This document shows, piece by piece, positions 53,619 to 62,382 of a DNA stretch of 64,000 bases. Source of the stretch: Bacteroidaceae bacterium (GTDB taxonomy: Bacteria; Bacteroidota; Bacteroidia; Bacteroidales; Bacteroidaceae). The stretch covers positions 1 through 64,000 of the forward strand of contig JAFTYP010000016.1 of NCBI GenBank assembly GCA_017461345.1. The letters are read 5' to 3'. Position numbers and translations under genes: made by a program. How positions within the stretch are numbered: the first letter of the stretch is position 1; each line of letters opens with the position of its first letter. The notes under the pieces were generated by a model. That model was not told the origin of the DNA. It was given only the letters and a program-made list of their open reading frames with translations, and did not search any database.

Positions 53619-53705
53619 AAAGGTGTGGCTTGTTGCCAATAATGGTTAACCTTTCCGCCAATAATGGTTAACCTTTTCGGGCATAATGGTTAACCTTTCC
53701 GGCCG
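53619..53705. repeat. 22-bp tandem array, TTAACC core, in a divergent promoter region
   Basis: Three strong units (GGTTAACC at 53644, 53666, 53688) 22 bp apart, preceded by a degenerate unit (AAAGGTGTGGC, 53619). It lies between the divergent LuxR-type gene and bcp, upstream of the bcp promoter. Confidence 0.85.
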
Positions 53706-53767
53706 ACATCCCACGCCATGTTTTTCCGCCAAGTCTGCCCGGTATGTCTTCTTTTTGTGGGATTTGT

Positions 53768-53798
53768 TTTGCCGTGTCTCGGCGAATTCGTATATTTG
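53768..53798 (+). promoter_or_regulatory. bcp promoter
   Basis: TTTG at 53768-53771 and TATATTTG at 53791-53798, 23 bp apart. This is the best match to the Bacteroidetes consensus in the window. Start of transcription near 53805, 25 nt before the ATG. Confidence 0.75.
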
Positions 53799-53829
53799 TC
53801 CGCATAAACCGACAAAAAACCGACGAAAA

Positions 53830-54282
53830 ATGAACATAGGAGACAAGGCGCCCGAGGTTTTGGGCAAGGACGAGAACGGAAAAGACATCCGCCTGAGCGA
53901 CTACAAGGGCCGCAGACTGGTGCTGTATTTCTACCCCAAAGACAATACAAGCGGCTGCACGGCCGAGGCTTGCAGCCTGAGGGACAGGTACGAAGAGTTG
54001 CAGGCATCGGGCTACGAAGTGGTGGGAGTGAGCAAGGATTCTGCTGCCTCGCACCAGAAGTTCAAGGAGAAACACGCACTGCCCTTTCCCCTCATTGCCG
54101 ATGTGGACAAGACACTCATCGAGGCAATGGGCGTCTGGGGCGAGAAGATGATGTGCGGCAAGAAGTCGATGGGCACCATCCGCACCACCTTCATCATTGG
54201 CGAAGACGGCACCATCGAGCAGATATACGCCGGAAAACAAGTGAAGACCAAAGAACACGCCACGCAGATACTCGGCAAATAA
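53830..54282 (+). CDS. bcp: Thioredoxin-dependent thiol peroxidase (BCP/PrxQ)
   Basis: 150 residues from ATG 53830 (MNIGDKAPEVLGKDENGKDI); the 48 upstream codons overlap the promoter. It reduces peroxides. The peroxidatic Cys is in YPKDNTSGCTAEACSLRD with the resolving Cys five residues on, the PrxQ arrangement. GVSKDSAASHQKFKEKHALP and the C-terminal RTTFIIGEDGTIEQIY are family-typical. Two exported-protein genes follow in the same direction at 26 and 17 bp. Confidence 0.93.
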   Translation: MNIGDKAPEVLGKDENGKDIRLSDYKGRRLVLYFYPKDNTSGCTAEACSLRDRYEELQASGYEVVGVSKDSAASHQKFKEKHALPFPLIADVDKTLIEAMGVWGEKMMCGKKSMGTIRTTFIIGEDGTIEQIYAGKQVKTKEHATQILGK

Positions 54283-54308
54283 GTACAACAAAAACAACCT
54301 ACACCAAC

Positions 54309-54887
54309 ATGAAAAGACAGATTTCGGCACTCCTCTTCGTCTTGTTCACCCTTGCCCTTCAGGCACAGACCAACCTCTCGGGGCGCACATACCATCACCC
54401 CGACATCATGGCCGAAGGCATGAAAGCCTACGAAAAAGACTTGGAGAAAAAGATGGCCGAAGTGGTCGGGCAGGAGATTGCCAAGGCAGAAAACAAGAAA
54501 GGCGCACCACTCTCGGCCGATGAAAAGGCACAAATCAAGGCAAAGCAAGACGAAGCCATAAAATTCTCACTGGCAGTCATGAAGGCAACCAAGACCGCAA
54601 TGACAGCAACCTTCAAGAGCGACACAGAACTCGTCATGCAGGCAGACATAACACTCGACGAGGATGCCCTGAAGGCCGCAGGCCTCGGATGGGCACAACG
54701 CAAGGCCCTGAAGGCCGCCATCTCGCTTACACCGTCCACACAGAAGATGTCTTACACCACAAAAGACAACCTCGTCTTCTGCAACGACGGGGCTGAACGA
54801 GACACACTCGCCTTGAGCGACGACGGAAACTACCTGTACGGCGAGTTTGAAGAAGGCAAAACATTCAAACTTACACGAACAAAATAA
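54309..54887 (+). CDS. Exported protein of unknown function (192 residues)
   Basis: Start MKRQISALLFVLFTLALQAQ is a signal peptide with cleavage near LQA-Q. The body has a helical first half (YEKDLEKKMAEVVGQEIAKA, KAQIKAKQDEAIKFSLAVMK) and a beta-rich second half ending FEEGKTFKLTRTK, resembling a small lipocalin-like or secreted alpha/beta protein. No family is recognised. It lies between bcp and a metallophosphoesterase gene in one apparent operon. Confidence 0.65.
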   Translation: MKRQISALLFVLFTLALQAQTNLSGRTYHHPDIMAEGMKAYEKDLEKKMAEVVGQEIAKAENKKGAPLSADEKAQIKAKQDEAIKFSLAVMKATKTAMTATFKSDTELVMQADITLDEDALKAAGLGWAQRKALKAAISLTPSTQKMSYTTKDNLVFCNDGAERDTLALSDDGNYLYGEFEEGKTFKLTRTK

Positions 54888-54904
54888 CCAGACAAACACA
54901 AGCC

Positions 54905-56014
54905 ATGAGGAAACACATACTGACCATTCTCTGTCTGCTGGCAGGCCTTACTGCCGCAATGGCACAACATCGGGCCGACCGACTGCAGTTGAACAACCCC
55001 GAATCGTTTACCTTCGTCGTCTTTGGCGACGCACAGGGTTACACGAAATACGACATCAATCAGCCCATCTTCGAACTCTGTACGGCATGGATTGCCGATA
55101 ATGTGGAGCAACTCAACATCAGGGCGGTGCTCTTCACGGGCGACCTCATCGAGCAAAACGAGAACGTAGTGCTCAACCGCAACATGCTGAACCAGACGAG
55201 CAAGCAGATGTGGGAATGGTCGAGCCACTGCCTCAAAAGGCTGGATGGCAAGGTGCCTTACATCATAGCCGCCGGCAACCACGAGTATGGCTACGTGCGT
55301 GGCGACGAACCCTTCACGCATTATGCCGAGTACTACACTGCCGAACGCAACACCGAGACGGCGAAACACCTGGTGGCCGCTTATCCAAACCGGCAGGGAC
55401 AGGCTTCGCTGGAGAATGCCGCATGGGAGTTCAAGACCGACACTTGGGGCAGAATACTGGTCATAGGCTCGGAGTGGGCACCTCGCGACGAGGTGCTGGA
55501 GTGGGCCAAAGGGCTTTGCAACAGCAAGAAGTACAAAGACCATACGGTGGTCTTCCTCACCCATTCTCTGCTGCAAGGCAAGACGGCGCACTACACCGAC
55601 AACGAGGGCTACAAGATAGAGCCGCGCAACTATGGGCGCGAGATATGGGAGAAGTTGCTCTATCCCTGCAAGAACATCCGGCTGGCGGTGTGCGGACATA
55701 CCGGACATCCTGCCTCTTCCGACGGCAAGGAGCCTGGCAGCAGTTACGACCACGAAGTGAACAACGCCTATCGCTGCGATAAGAATTCGGCAGGAAGAGA
55801 CGTGCATCAGATGATGTTCAACATCCAGTGCCTCGGCGGAGGCTGGGAAGGCAACGGAGGCGACGGTTGGCTCCGCCTCCTGGAGTTCATGCCCGACGGC
55901 AAAACCATCAAGGCCTCCACATACAGTCCGCTGTTCGGCATCTCCCCCATGACCAGGCACTTGGCACGCCAGACAGACCCCTTCTGCCAGTTCGACATGG
56001 TGGTGGAAAAATAA
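54905..56014 (+). CDS. Exported calcineurin-like metallophosphoesterase
   Basis: 369 residues. Signal peptide MRKHILTILCLLAGLTAAMA followed by the dimetal motifs in order: FVVFGDAQGYTK, VLFTGDLIEQNEN, YIIAAGNHEYG, VFLTHSLLQG and AVCGHTGHP. Asp, Asn and His ligands are all present. GDAQ replaces the commoner GDxH, a known variation. The protein acts in the periplasm or outside; the substrate is unknown. Its stop codon TAA (56012-56014) lies within the first unit of the next array. Confidence 0.85.
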   Translation: MRKHILTILCLLAGLTAAMAQHRADRLQLNNPESFTFVVFGDAQGYTKYDINQPIFELCTAWIADNVEQLNIRAVLFTGDLIEQNENVVLNRNMLNQTSKQMWEWSSHCLKRLDGKVPYIIAAGNHEYGYVRGDEPFTHYAEYYTAERNTETAKHLVAAYPNRQGQASLENAAWEFKTDTWGRILVIGSEWAPRDEVLEWAKGLCNSKKYKDHTVVFLTHSLLQGKTAHYTDNEGYKIEPRNYGREIWEKLLYPCKNIRLAVCGHTGHPASSDGKEPGSSYDHEVNNAYRCDKNSAGRDVHQMMFNIQCLGGGWEGNGGDGWLRLLEFMPDGKTIKASTYSPLFGISPMTRHLARQTDPFCQFDMVVEK

Positions 56015-56094
56015 TGGTTAACCATTCCGCCCAAATAGGTTAACCATTCTGCCCGAAAAGGTTAACCATTATTGCCCGAAAGGTTAACCTTTCC
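56011..56094. repeat. 22-bp tandem array, TTAACC core, between the metallophosphoesterase and argS
   Basis: Four units: GGTTAACC at 56016, 56038, 56060, 56082, exactly 22 bp apart, with spacers CCGCCCAAAT, CTGCCCGAAA and TTGCCCGAA. The stop codon of the upstream gene is supplied by the array. Confidence 0.9.
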
Positions 56095-56181
56095 TGACGG
56101 CCGGACCAGCCTCTTTTGTCGACCGACCGACCGAAGTATGTCAAGATAATCGGCTCCATTAGGCTATTTCGCCAGTCTTCC

Positions 56182-56213
56182 TTTGTTATTCACAAAAAGA
56201 ATTCGTATCTTTG
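56182..56213 (+). promoter_or_regulatory. argS promoter
   Basis: TTTG at 56182-56185 and TATCTTTG at 56206-56213, 24 bp apart. Start of transcription near 56220, 26 nt before the ATG. Confidence 0.7.
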
Positions 56214-56245
56214 CAGCGCACATATAATATACATCGAAGCAAGAT

Positions 56246-58039
56246 ATGAAGATAGAAGACAGAATAACGGAGGCCGTGAAGGCCATCGTGGAAGAACTCT
56301 ACGGACAGCCCGTGGCAGACAAAATGGTGCAGTTGCAGCAGACAAGGGCAGAGTTCGACGGACAGATAACACTCGTGGTATTCCCCTTTACCAAGATGAG
56401 TCGCAAAGCCCCCGACGCCACAGCGCAGGAGATAGGCGAACGACTGATGGCAAAACTGCCGGAAGTCATCAGCGGCTACAATGCCGTGAAAGGCTTCCTC
56501 AACCTCTGCATCAGTTCGAGCCAATGGATAAAACTGCTCCAGGAGATACAGACAAATCCCAAGTTCGGCTTCCTGCCCGTCACAGACGAAAGCCCACTCG
56601 TCATGATAGAGTACTCCTCGCCCAACACCAACAAACCCCTCCACCTCGGACACGTCCGCAATAACCTGCTCGGATGGGCTTTGGCACAAGTCATGGCAGC
56701 CAACGGCAACCGAGTGGTCAAAACAAATATCGTCAACGACCGAGGCATCCACATCTGCAAATCCATGCTCGCATGGCTCAAATGGGGCAACGGCGAAACA
56801 CCCGAAACATCAGGCAAGAAAGGCGACCACCTCATCGGCGACTACTACGTAGCCTTCGACAAACACTATCGCGAAGAAGTGAAACAACTCGTTTCGCAAG
56901 GCATGGACGAAGAACAGGCCAAACAAGAAGCACCACTCATCAAGGAAGCACACGAAATGCTCGTCAAGTGGGAACAAAACGACCCTGAGGTCCGCGCCCT
57001 CTGGAAACAGATGAACGAATGGGTATATGCAGGCTTCGACGAAACATACCAAGCCCTCGGCGTCGGCTTCGACAAAATATACTACGAAAGCGAAACATAC
57101 CTCGAAGGCAGAGAGAAAGTGGAAGAAGGACTCGGCAAAGGACTCTTCTACCGCCGACCCGACGGCAGCGTCTGGGCAGACCTCACGGACGAAGGACTCG
57201 ACGAAAAACTTCTCCTCCGCTCAGACGGCACCAGTGTCTACATGACACAAGACATCGGCACCGCAAAACTACGCTTCCAAGACTATCCCATCGACAAGAT
57301 GATATATGTCGTGGGCAACGAACAGAACTATCACTTCCAAGTACTCTCCATACTTCTCGACAGGCTCGGATTCAAATGGGGCAAAGACCTCGTACACTTC
57401 TCCTATGGAATGGTGGAACTCCCCAACGGCAAAATGAAGAGCCGCGAAGGCACCGTGGTCGATGCCGACGACCTTGTTGCCGCCATGATACGCGACGCAA
57501 AAGAACTCAGCGCCGACAAAGTCAACAAACTCGAAGGCATAACCGAACAGGAAGCACAAGAGATTGCACGCATCGTAGGCATGGGCGCACTCAAATACTT
57601 CATACTGAAAGTAGACGCACGAAAGAACATGCTCTTCAATCCCGAAGAAAGCATCGACTTCAACGGCAATACAGGCCCGTTCATCCAGTACACCTATGCA
57701 CGCATCCAGAGCATCCTCAGAAAGTGGAACAACGAGATAATCCTGGACGAAAAGGCTTTCGAAACAGAACTCGCCGACAAGGAAATCTCCCTCATCCAAA
57801 AACTTCAAGGCTTCGAAGCAGCAGTGCGTCAGGCAGGACAGGACTACAACCCCAGTTGCATCGCCAACTATTGCTACGAACTTGTCAAGGAATACAACCA
57901 ATTCTACCACGACTTCAGTGTGCTCAAGGAAGAGGATAAGACGAAACAGCAGGTGCGTCTCATGATCTCGGCAGCAGTGGGTCAGGTGATAAAGAACGGC
58001 ATGGGTCTGCTCGGCATCGAGGTTCCTGAACGAATGTAG
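56246..58039 (+). CDS. argS: Arginyl-tRNA synthetase
   Basis: 597 residues. The N-terminal additional domain (about 1-110), the HIGH motif in NTNKPLHLGHVRNNLLGWAL (about 131) and the KMSKS-equivalent MKSREGTVVDADDL (about 397) are present. C-terminal ArgRS-type segments include NTGPFIQYTYARIQSILRK and QVRLMISAAVGQVIKNGMGL. The length is normal. The 597-residue frame is strongly A/C-rich on the coding strand. rnhA starts 3 bp after its stop. Confidence 0.95.
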   Translation: MKIEDRITEAVKAIVEELYGQPVADKMVQLQQTRAEFDGQITLVVFPFTKMSRKAPDATAQEIGERLMAKLPEVISGYNAVKGFLNLCISSSQWIKLLQEIQTNPKFGFLPVTDESPLVMIEYSSPNTNKPLHLGHVRNNLLGWALAQVMAANGNRVVKTNIVNDRGIHICKSMLAWLKWGNGETPETSGKKGDHLIGDYYVAFDKHYREEVKQLVSQGMDEEQAKQEAPLIKEAHEMLVKWEQNDPEVRALWKQMNEWVYAGFDETYQALGVGFDKIYYESETYLEGREKVEEGLGKGLFYRRPDGSVWADLTDEGLDEKLLLRSDGTSVYMTQDIGTAKLRFQDYPIDKMIYVVGNEQNYHFQVLSILLDRLGFKWGKDLVHFSYGMVELPNGKMKSREGTVVDADDLVAAMIRDAKELSADKVNKLEGITEQEAQEIARIVGMGALKYFILKVDARKNMLFNPEESIDFNGNTGPFIQYTYARIQSILRKWNNEIILDEKAFETELADKEISLIQKLQGFEAAVRQAGQDYNPSCIANYCYELVKEYNQFYHDFSVLKEEDKTKQQVRLMISAAVGQVIKNGMGLLGIEVPERM

Positions 58040-58042
58040 ACA

Positions 58043-58471
58043 ATGGATTACGAGAAGTTGAAAGGCAAAGTCGATTTCAATGCCATTGCTGTCGATGCCG
58101 GGTGCAGTGGCAATCCGGGTGCGATGGAGTACCAGGGTGTGTATCTTGGCAATGAACAAAGGCTCTTTCACTTCGGCCCGATACACGGAACGAACAACAT
58201 CGGCGAGTTTCTTGCCATTGTCCATGCGCTGGCTTACATCAAGAAGAACGGCTGGGACATGAAGGTTTACAGCGACAGTGTAAGCGGAATGGCGTGGGTG
58301 AGGAACAGGAAGGCGAAGACAACGCTGAAGCGCGACGAGAAGACGGCTCAGGTTCTCGACCTTGTTATCCGTGCGGAGAACTGGCTTTGGCAGAACCCCG
58401 ATCATGCTCAGGTACTGAAGTGGAACACGGAGGAGTGGGGTGAGATTCCTGCCGACTTTGGGAGAAAGTGA
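58043..58471 (+). CDS. rnhA: Ribonuclease H-like protein, catalytic domain only
   Basis: 142 residues. The RNase H fold is seen in FNAIAVDAGCSGNPGAMEYQ (first Asp), NNIGEFLAIVHALAYIKKNG (Glu) and KVYSDSVSGMAWVRNRKA (second Asp). The fourth acidic residue is probably in EEWGEIPADFG. Many Bacteroidetes RNases H carry an N-terminal viroplasmin domain that is absent here. It removes RNA from RNA-DNA hybrids. It is cotranscribed with argS. The heptamer array starts 20 bp after its stop. Confidence 0.85.
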   Translation: MDYEKLKGKVDFNAIAVDAGCSGNPGAMEYQGVYLGNEQRLFHFGPIHGTNNIGEFLAIVHALAYIKKNGWDMKVYSDSVSGMAWVRNRKAKTTLKRDEKTAQVLDLVIRAENWLWQNPDHAQVLKWNTEEWGEIPADFGRK

Positions 58472-58490
58472 ATGAATGGTGTGTCGGACT

Positions 58491-58531
58491 ATGGACAACG
58501 GACAACGGACTACTGACAATAGACAATGGAG
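58491..58531 (+). repeat. Heptamer tandem repeat upstream of and into the next gene
   Basis: ATGGACA, ACGGACA, ACGGACT, ACTGACA, ATAGACA, ATGGAGA: six 7-bp units. The last unit supplies the ATG of the LTA-synthase-like gene at 58526. Confidence 0.85.
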
Positions 58532-60394
58532 ATGAAGCGAAGCATACATTATCTTGAGTTCCTTTACTGTCATTTGCTTATCGTTTTCCTGATAGGCAGG
58601 GTGGGATTTGTCTTGAATAATCGTTGTGTGGAGCAGTTGTCGTTTATGGAAACTCTTGGTGCTTGTCGTCGGGGTTTACTGGGGCATGATGTTGTTGTGG
58701 CGGCGATGTTGCTTGTTGTGCCATGGGTTGCGGGCTTGTTGGCTTTGCGTTTTCCGTCGATGAGGCTGCGCTCTTGGCTTGTGCCTTATTATGTTTTGAT
58801 GGGGGTTGCTGTGGCTGCTGTTGTTGCCGGCGATGCTGTGTTGTATGAGTACTGGCGTTTCAAACTTGGTATGGTTGTACTGAGTTATGCTTCTCATTCG
58901 GAGGGTGTTACCAACAGTGTGAGCCTTTCTTATATTCTGATGCGTTTCGGGGCTTTCTTTTCTTTGGCTTTGTGGACGATGCTTCCTTGCATTTTTCTTA
59001 CTCCGAAGCGTCTGTCTGCCGGTCGTGGCGAGCGTTTATGGATGCGCAATGTCAGCATTATCTGGATTTTCCTGGTGGTGTCGGGCTTGTGGTTTGTGCG
59101 TCAGAGTGATGTTTACAGTGCGGGGGGCAAGGTTTTGGCCAACCATGCTGCGGTGAATCCTGTGTTTGCTTTTGCTTCGAGTGTACGGTTGGGCGATGAT
59201 TTCTCCAGGCGTTATGATTTTCTTCCCGAGTGGGAGTATTCGGACCTTGTGGGGAGTCTTTATCCGGAGACGGGCTGTGATGTCCGCGACACGTTGCTTA
59301 CGACGCGGCGGCCTGATGTGCTGGTGGTTTTCATGGAGAGTTTCGGCAGCCGTTTTGTGGAGGAACTGGGTGGTTTGCCCGGTGTTGCTCCGGGTTTGAG
59401 CCGTATGATTCCGGAGGGTGTCTTCTGGGAGAATTTTTATAGCAACTCTTTCCGTACGGACAGGGGCACTGTGTCGGCTTTCAACGGCTGGTTGAGTTAT
59501 ACGGATGTCGGTCTGATGAAGCATACGGAGATGCATAGGGTTTTGCCTTCGCTGCCGCGTTCGTTGGAGCGTGAGGGTTATGAGACGTCGTTCATCTATG
59601 CCGGCCAGATGACGAACATGGGCAAGCGTGAGTATCTGGAGAATGTGGGTTTCCGCCATCTCTACGATGATACGGCGTTTTCTGCCGACCAGGCTTCCGG
59701 CTCCTGGGGTGTGTATGACAGTATTTCGTGCCAGAAGGCTGTGGAGGTTGTGGGCCAGTGGAAGGGCGGACATCACTTTATGGTGGTGCAGACGCTCTCG
59801 AGCCATGAGCCCTGGGATGTGCCCTATCATCGTCTGGACGACAAGATATTGAATGCGTTTGCCTATACGGACCACAGTGTGGCGTGCATGGTGGACAGCC
59901 TGCGCCGCCTGCCGCAGTGGGACAATCTGCTCGTGGTGATGCTGCCCGACCATGGCTATTTCTACCGTCAGGGCTACGACGATCCGGGCTTCTTCCGTGC
60001 TCCGATGCTCTGGATGGGCGGTGCCGTGAGGGAACCTCGCCGCATGGATGTGCTCATGAACCAAAGCGATCTGGCTGCCACGCTGCTCTCGCAGATGGGC
60101 ATTCCGCACGACGACTATCCGTGGAGCCGCAATGTGCTGAGCCGCAAGTACACCTATCCGTTTGTCTATTGCAACTGGCCTGCCGGACTGCTCTTTGCCG
60201 ACAGCACCGGCACGAGTGTTTACGACCTGGACGGCGAGGTGCTGATAACCGACCGCCCTGCTGACGACGGACACCGGCTCCTGCACGCAAAAGCCATACT
60301 GCAAGGCAGTTACAACCAACTGGAAACGATGCGCCGAAACGCACCCTACGCCACGCCCCGAAAAAACCTCAACCATTCCGGCCAAAAACCTTAA
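58526..60394 (+). CDS. LTA-synthase-like sulfatase-fold membrane enzyme
   Basis: 622 residues. Five N-terminal hydrophobic segments (about 8-200) precede an extracytoplasmic alkaline-phosphatase-fold domain (about 250-590). Metal and catalytic motifs: VLVVFMESFGSRFVEE, the catalytic Thr in NSFRTDRGTVSAFNGW, HHFMVVQTLSSHEPWDVPYH and VVMLPDHGYFYRQGY. In Gram-positives the family polymerises glycerol phosphate; in a Gram-negative it more likely transfers a phospho-head group onto a glycan or lipid, which is inference. Its start lies at the end of a heptamer array. Its C-terminus (KNLNHSGQKP) is encoded by the next 22-bp array. Confidence 0.85.
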   Translation: MEMKRSIHYLEFLYCHLLIVFLIGRVGFVLNNRCVEQLSFMETLGACRRGLLGHDVVVAAMLLVVPWVAGLLALRFPSMRLRSWLVPYYVLMGVAVAAVVAGDAVLYEYWRFKLGMVVLSYASHSEGVTNSVSLSYILMRFGAFFSLALWTMLPCIFLTPKRLSAGRGERLWMRNVSIIWIFLVVSGLWFVRQSDVYSAGGKVLANHAAVNPVFAFASSVRLGDDFSRRYDFLPEWEYSDLVGSLYPETGCDVRDTLLTTRRPDVLVVFMESFGSRFVEELGGLPGVAPGLSRMIPEGVFWENFYSNSFRTDRGTVSAFNGWLSYTDVGLMKHTEMHRVLPSLPRSLEREGYETSFIYAGQMTNMGKREYLENVGFRHLYDDTAFSADQASGSWGVYDSISCQKAVEVVGQWKGGHHFMVVQTLSSHEPWDVPYHRLDDKILNAFAYTDHSVACMVDSLRRLPQWDNLLVVMLPDHGYFYRQGYDDPGFFRAPMLWMGGAVREPRRMDVLMNQSDLAATLLSQMGIPHDDYPWSRNVLSRKYTYPFVYCNWPAGLLFADSTGTSVYDLDGEVLITDRPADDGHRLLHAKAILQGSYNQLETMRRNAPYATPRKNLNHSGQKP

Positions 60395-60450
60395 CCATTC
60401 CGGGCGGAAACCTTAACCATTATGGCAAGAATGCTTAACCATTATTTCCG
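60364..60450. repeat. 22-bp tandem array, TTAACC core, overlapping the 3' end of the LTA-synthase-like gene
   Basis: Four units of 22 bp: CCTCAACC, CCTTAACC, CCTTAACC, GCTTAACC (60367, 60389, 60411, 60433). The stop codon TAA (60392-60394) lies in the second unit. The array continues 55 bp past the stop. Confidence 0.9.
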
Positions 60451-60541
60451 ACACACCACAGCAACAACAAAACAGAACCCTACAGAACCGAAAAACAATG
60501 CGCCTCAGGCTTGCGCCAAAGGCCAACCGACATAGAAAAAT

Positions 60542-62377
60542 ATGATAAAGCAATTCCTCGACATCGTAAAGCGATACTTCCGCCCCTACAAGATGTATAT
60601 CGTGTGGTCCATCGTGCTCAACTTCGTGGCACAGTGGCTCAACGTCTTCTCCTTTGTGGTGCTCATACCCATACTGAACATCCTCTTCAAGATAGACCAG
60701 AACGTCTATACCTACAAAGACTGGACCTGGAGCACGCTGAACAAAGACCTCATCGTCAACAACGCCTACGCCTGGGTGCAGGAACTCATTGCCAGCCACG
60801 GCGCCTTCCTCACACTCTGCCTCATGGGAGGCATCATGGTCTTCATGACATGCCTGAAATGTACCGGCTACTGGGCAGCCGCCAACATCATGATGCCACT
60901 CTCAACCGGCGTCGTACGCGACATACGCATGGACATGTACAAGAAAATAATGCGACTGCCACTGAGTTTCTTCTCCGCAGAACGAAAAGGAGACATCATT
61001 GTGCGCATGAGCACCGACATACAAGTCGTGGAGAACTCCGTCACATCAGCCATATCCACACTCATACAACAGCCCATCGCCATCCTCATCTGCTTCTTCA
61101 CACTCTTCACAGTCAGTTGGCAACTCACCGTCTTCGTCCTCATCGTCACACCACCCGCCGCATGGCTCATGGGCACCGTCAGCAAACGACTCAAAAACCA
61201 ATCCGCCGGCGTGCAGGCAGGACTCGCCGAAATAATGGCACAAATAGAAGAAACACTCAGCGGACTGCGCATCGTCAAAGCATTCATCGCCGAAGAGAAA
61301 ATGGCCAAACGATTCAACTTCATCAACAACGAATTCCGCAAAGGAATGATCAGCATGATGATGCGCATCAACGCCGCACACCCAGTGTCCGAGTCAATGG
61401 GCACACTCATCATCATCATCGTACTACTCTTCGGCGGATGGCTCATACTGGACGGCAACGGATTCATCGACGCCTCAACCTTCATCTTCTACATGGTCAT
61501 CCTCTACAGCGTCATCAATCCCATCAAAGACCTCACACGCCAATCATACATGATACCCATGGGACTCGCCTCCATGGAGCGCATCGACTACATACTCAAA
61601 GCAGACAACCCCATCAAAGAAAAAGCACAACCCCTGCCACTCAACAACTTCGAAGAACAAGTAGAACTGCGCAACGTCACCTTCCACTACACCGAAGGAC
61701 GCAACGTACTCAAGCACATCAATCTCACCATACCCAAAGGAAAAACCATAGCACTCGTAGGACAGTCAGGCTCAGGCAAGTCAACACTCGTCGACCTCAT
61801 ACCACGATACTACGACGTAAGCGAAGGACAAATCCTCATCGACGGCAAAGACATACGCGACGTACGCTTCCACGACCTCCGCTCACTCATCGGAAACGTC
61901 AACCAAGAAGCCATCCTCTTCAACGACACCTTCTACAACAACATCACCTTCGGCGTAGAAAACGCCACCATGGAACAAGTCATAGAAGCCGCCAAAATAG
62001 CCAACGCACACGACTTCATCATGGAAACCGAAAACGGATACAACACCATCATCGGCGACCGAGGAGGCCGACTCTCCGGCGGACAACGCCAACGCGTCAG
62101 CATAGCACGAGCCATCCTCAAAAACCCACCCATACTCATCCTCGACGAAGCAACATCAGCACTCGACACAGAAAACGAACACCTCGTCCAGGAAGCACTC
62201 GACCGCCTCATGAAGAGCCGAACAACCATAGCCATCGCACATCGACTCTCCACCATCAAGAACGCCGACATCATACACGTCCTCTACGAAGGCGAAATAG
62301 TAGAAAGCGGACAACACGACGAACTCATCGCCCTCAACGGCTACTACAAACGCCTCTACGACATGCAACAACTGTAA
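60542..62377 (+). CDS. ABC exporter, MsbA-like half transporter
   Basis: 611 residues. The transmembrane domain (about 1-340, six hydrophobic segments) contains the coupling-helix region DIRMDMYKKIMRLPLSFFSA. The ATPase domain has Walker A GQSGSGKSTLVDL (about 405), the Q-loop VNQEAILFND, the signature LSGGQRQRVSIARAIL (about 510), Walker B ILILDEATSALD (about 532) and the H-loop IAHRLSTI. Homodimeric exporters of this type move lipid A or other lipid-linked glycans. It lies upstream of two glycosyltransferase genes, consistent with envelope glycan export. The coding strand is extremely A/C-rich. Confidence 0.92.
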   Translation: MIKQFLDIVKRYFRPYKMYIVWSIVLNFVAQWLNVFSFVVLIPILNILFKIDQNVYTYKDWTWSTLNKDLIVNNAYAWVQELIASHGAFLTLCLMGGIMVFMTCLKCTGYWAAANIMMPLSTGVVRDIRMDMYKKIMRLPLSFFSAERKGDIIVRMSTDIQVVENSVTSAISTLIQQPIAILICFFTLFTVSWQLTVFVLIVTPPAAWLMGTVSKRLKNQSAGVQAGLAEIMAQIEETLSGLRIVKAFIAEEKMAKRFNFINNEFRKGMISMMMRINAAHPVSESMGTLIIIIVLLFGGWLILDGNGFIDASTFIFYMVILYSVINPIKDLTRQSYMIPMGLASMERIDYILKADNPIKEKAQPLPLNNFEEQVELRNVTFHYTEGRNVLKHINLTIPKGKTIALVGQSGSGKSTLVDLIPRYYDVSEGQILIDGKDIRDVRFHDLRSLIGNVNQEAILFNDTFYNNITFGVENATMEQVIEAAKIANAHDFIMETENGYNTIIGDRGGRLSGGQRQRVSIARAILKNPPILILDEATSALDTENEHLVQEALDRLMKSRTTIAIAHRLSTIKNADIIHVLYEGEIVESGQHDELIALNGYYKRLYDMQQL

Positions 62378-62382
62378 AAATC

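Noticed and set aside
22934..60450. The 22-bp arrays as CRISPR arrays
   Set aside because: Units are too short, both core and spacer recur between loci, there are no unique spacers of 25-40 bp and no cas genes are present.
60511..62382. A 624-codon open frame overlapping the ABC exporter in another frame, joined to the glycosyltransferase
   Set aside because: It has no domain likeness and is Arg/His/Thr/Pro-rich as expected from an A/C-rich strand lacking T (hence no stops). The exporter frame has all ABC motifs and the glycosyltransferase has its own ATG at 62383.
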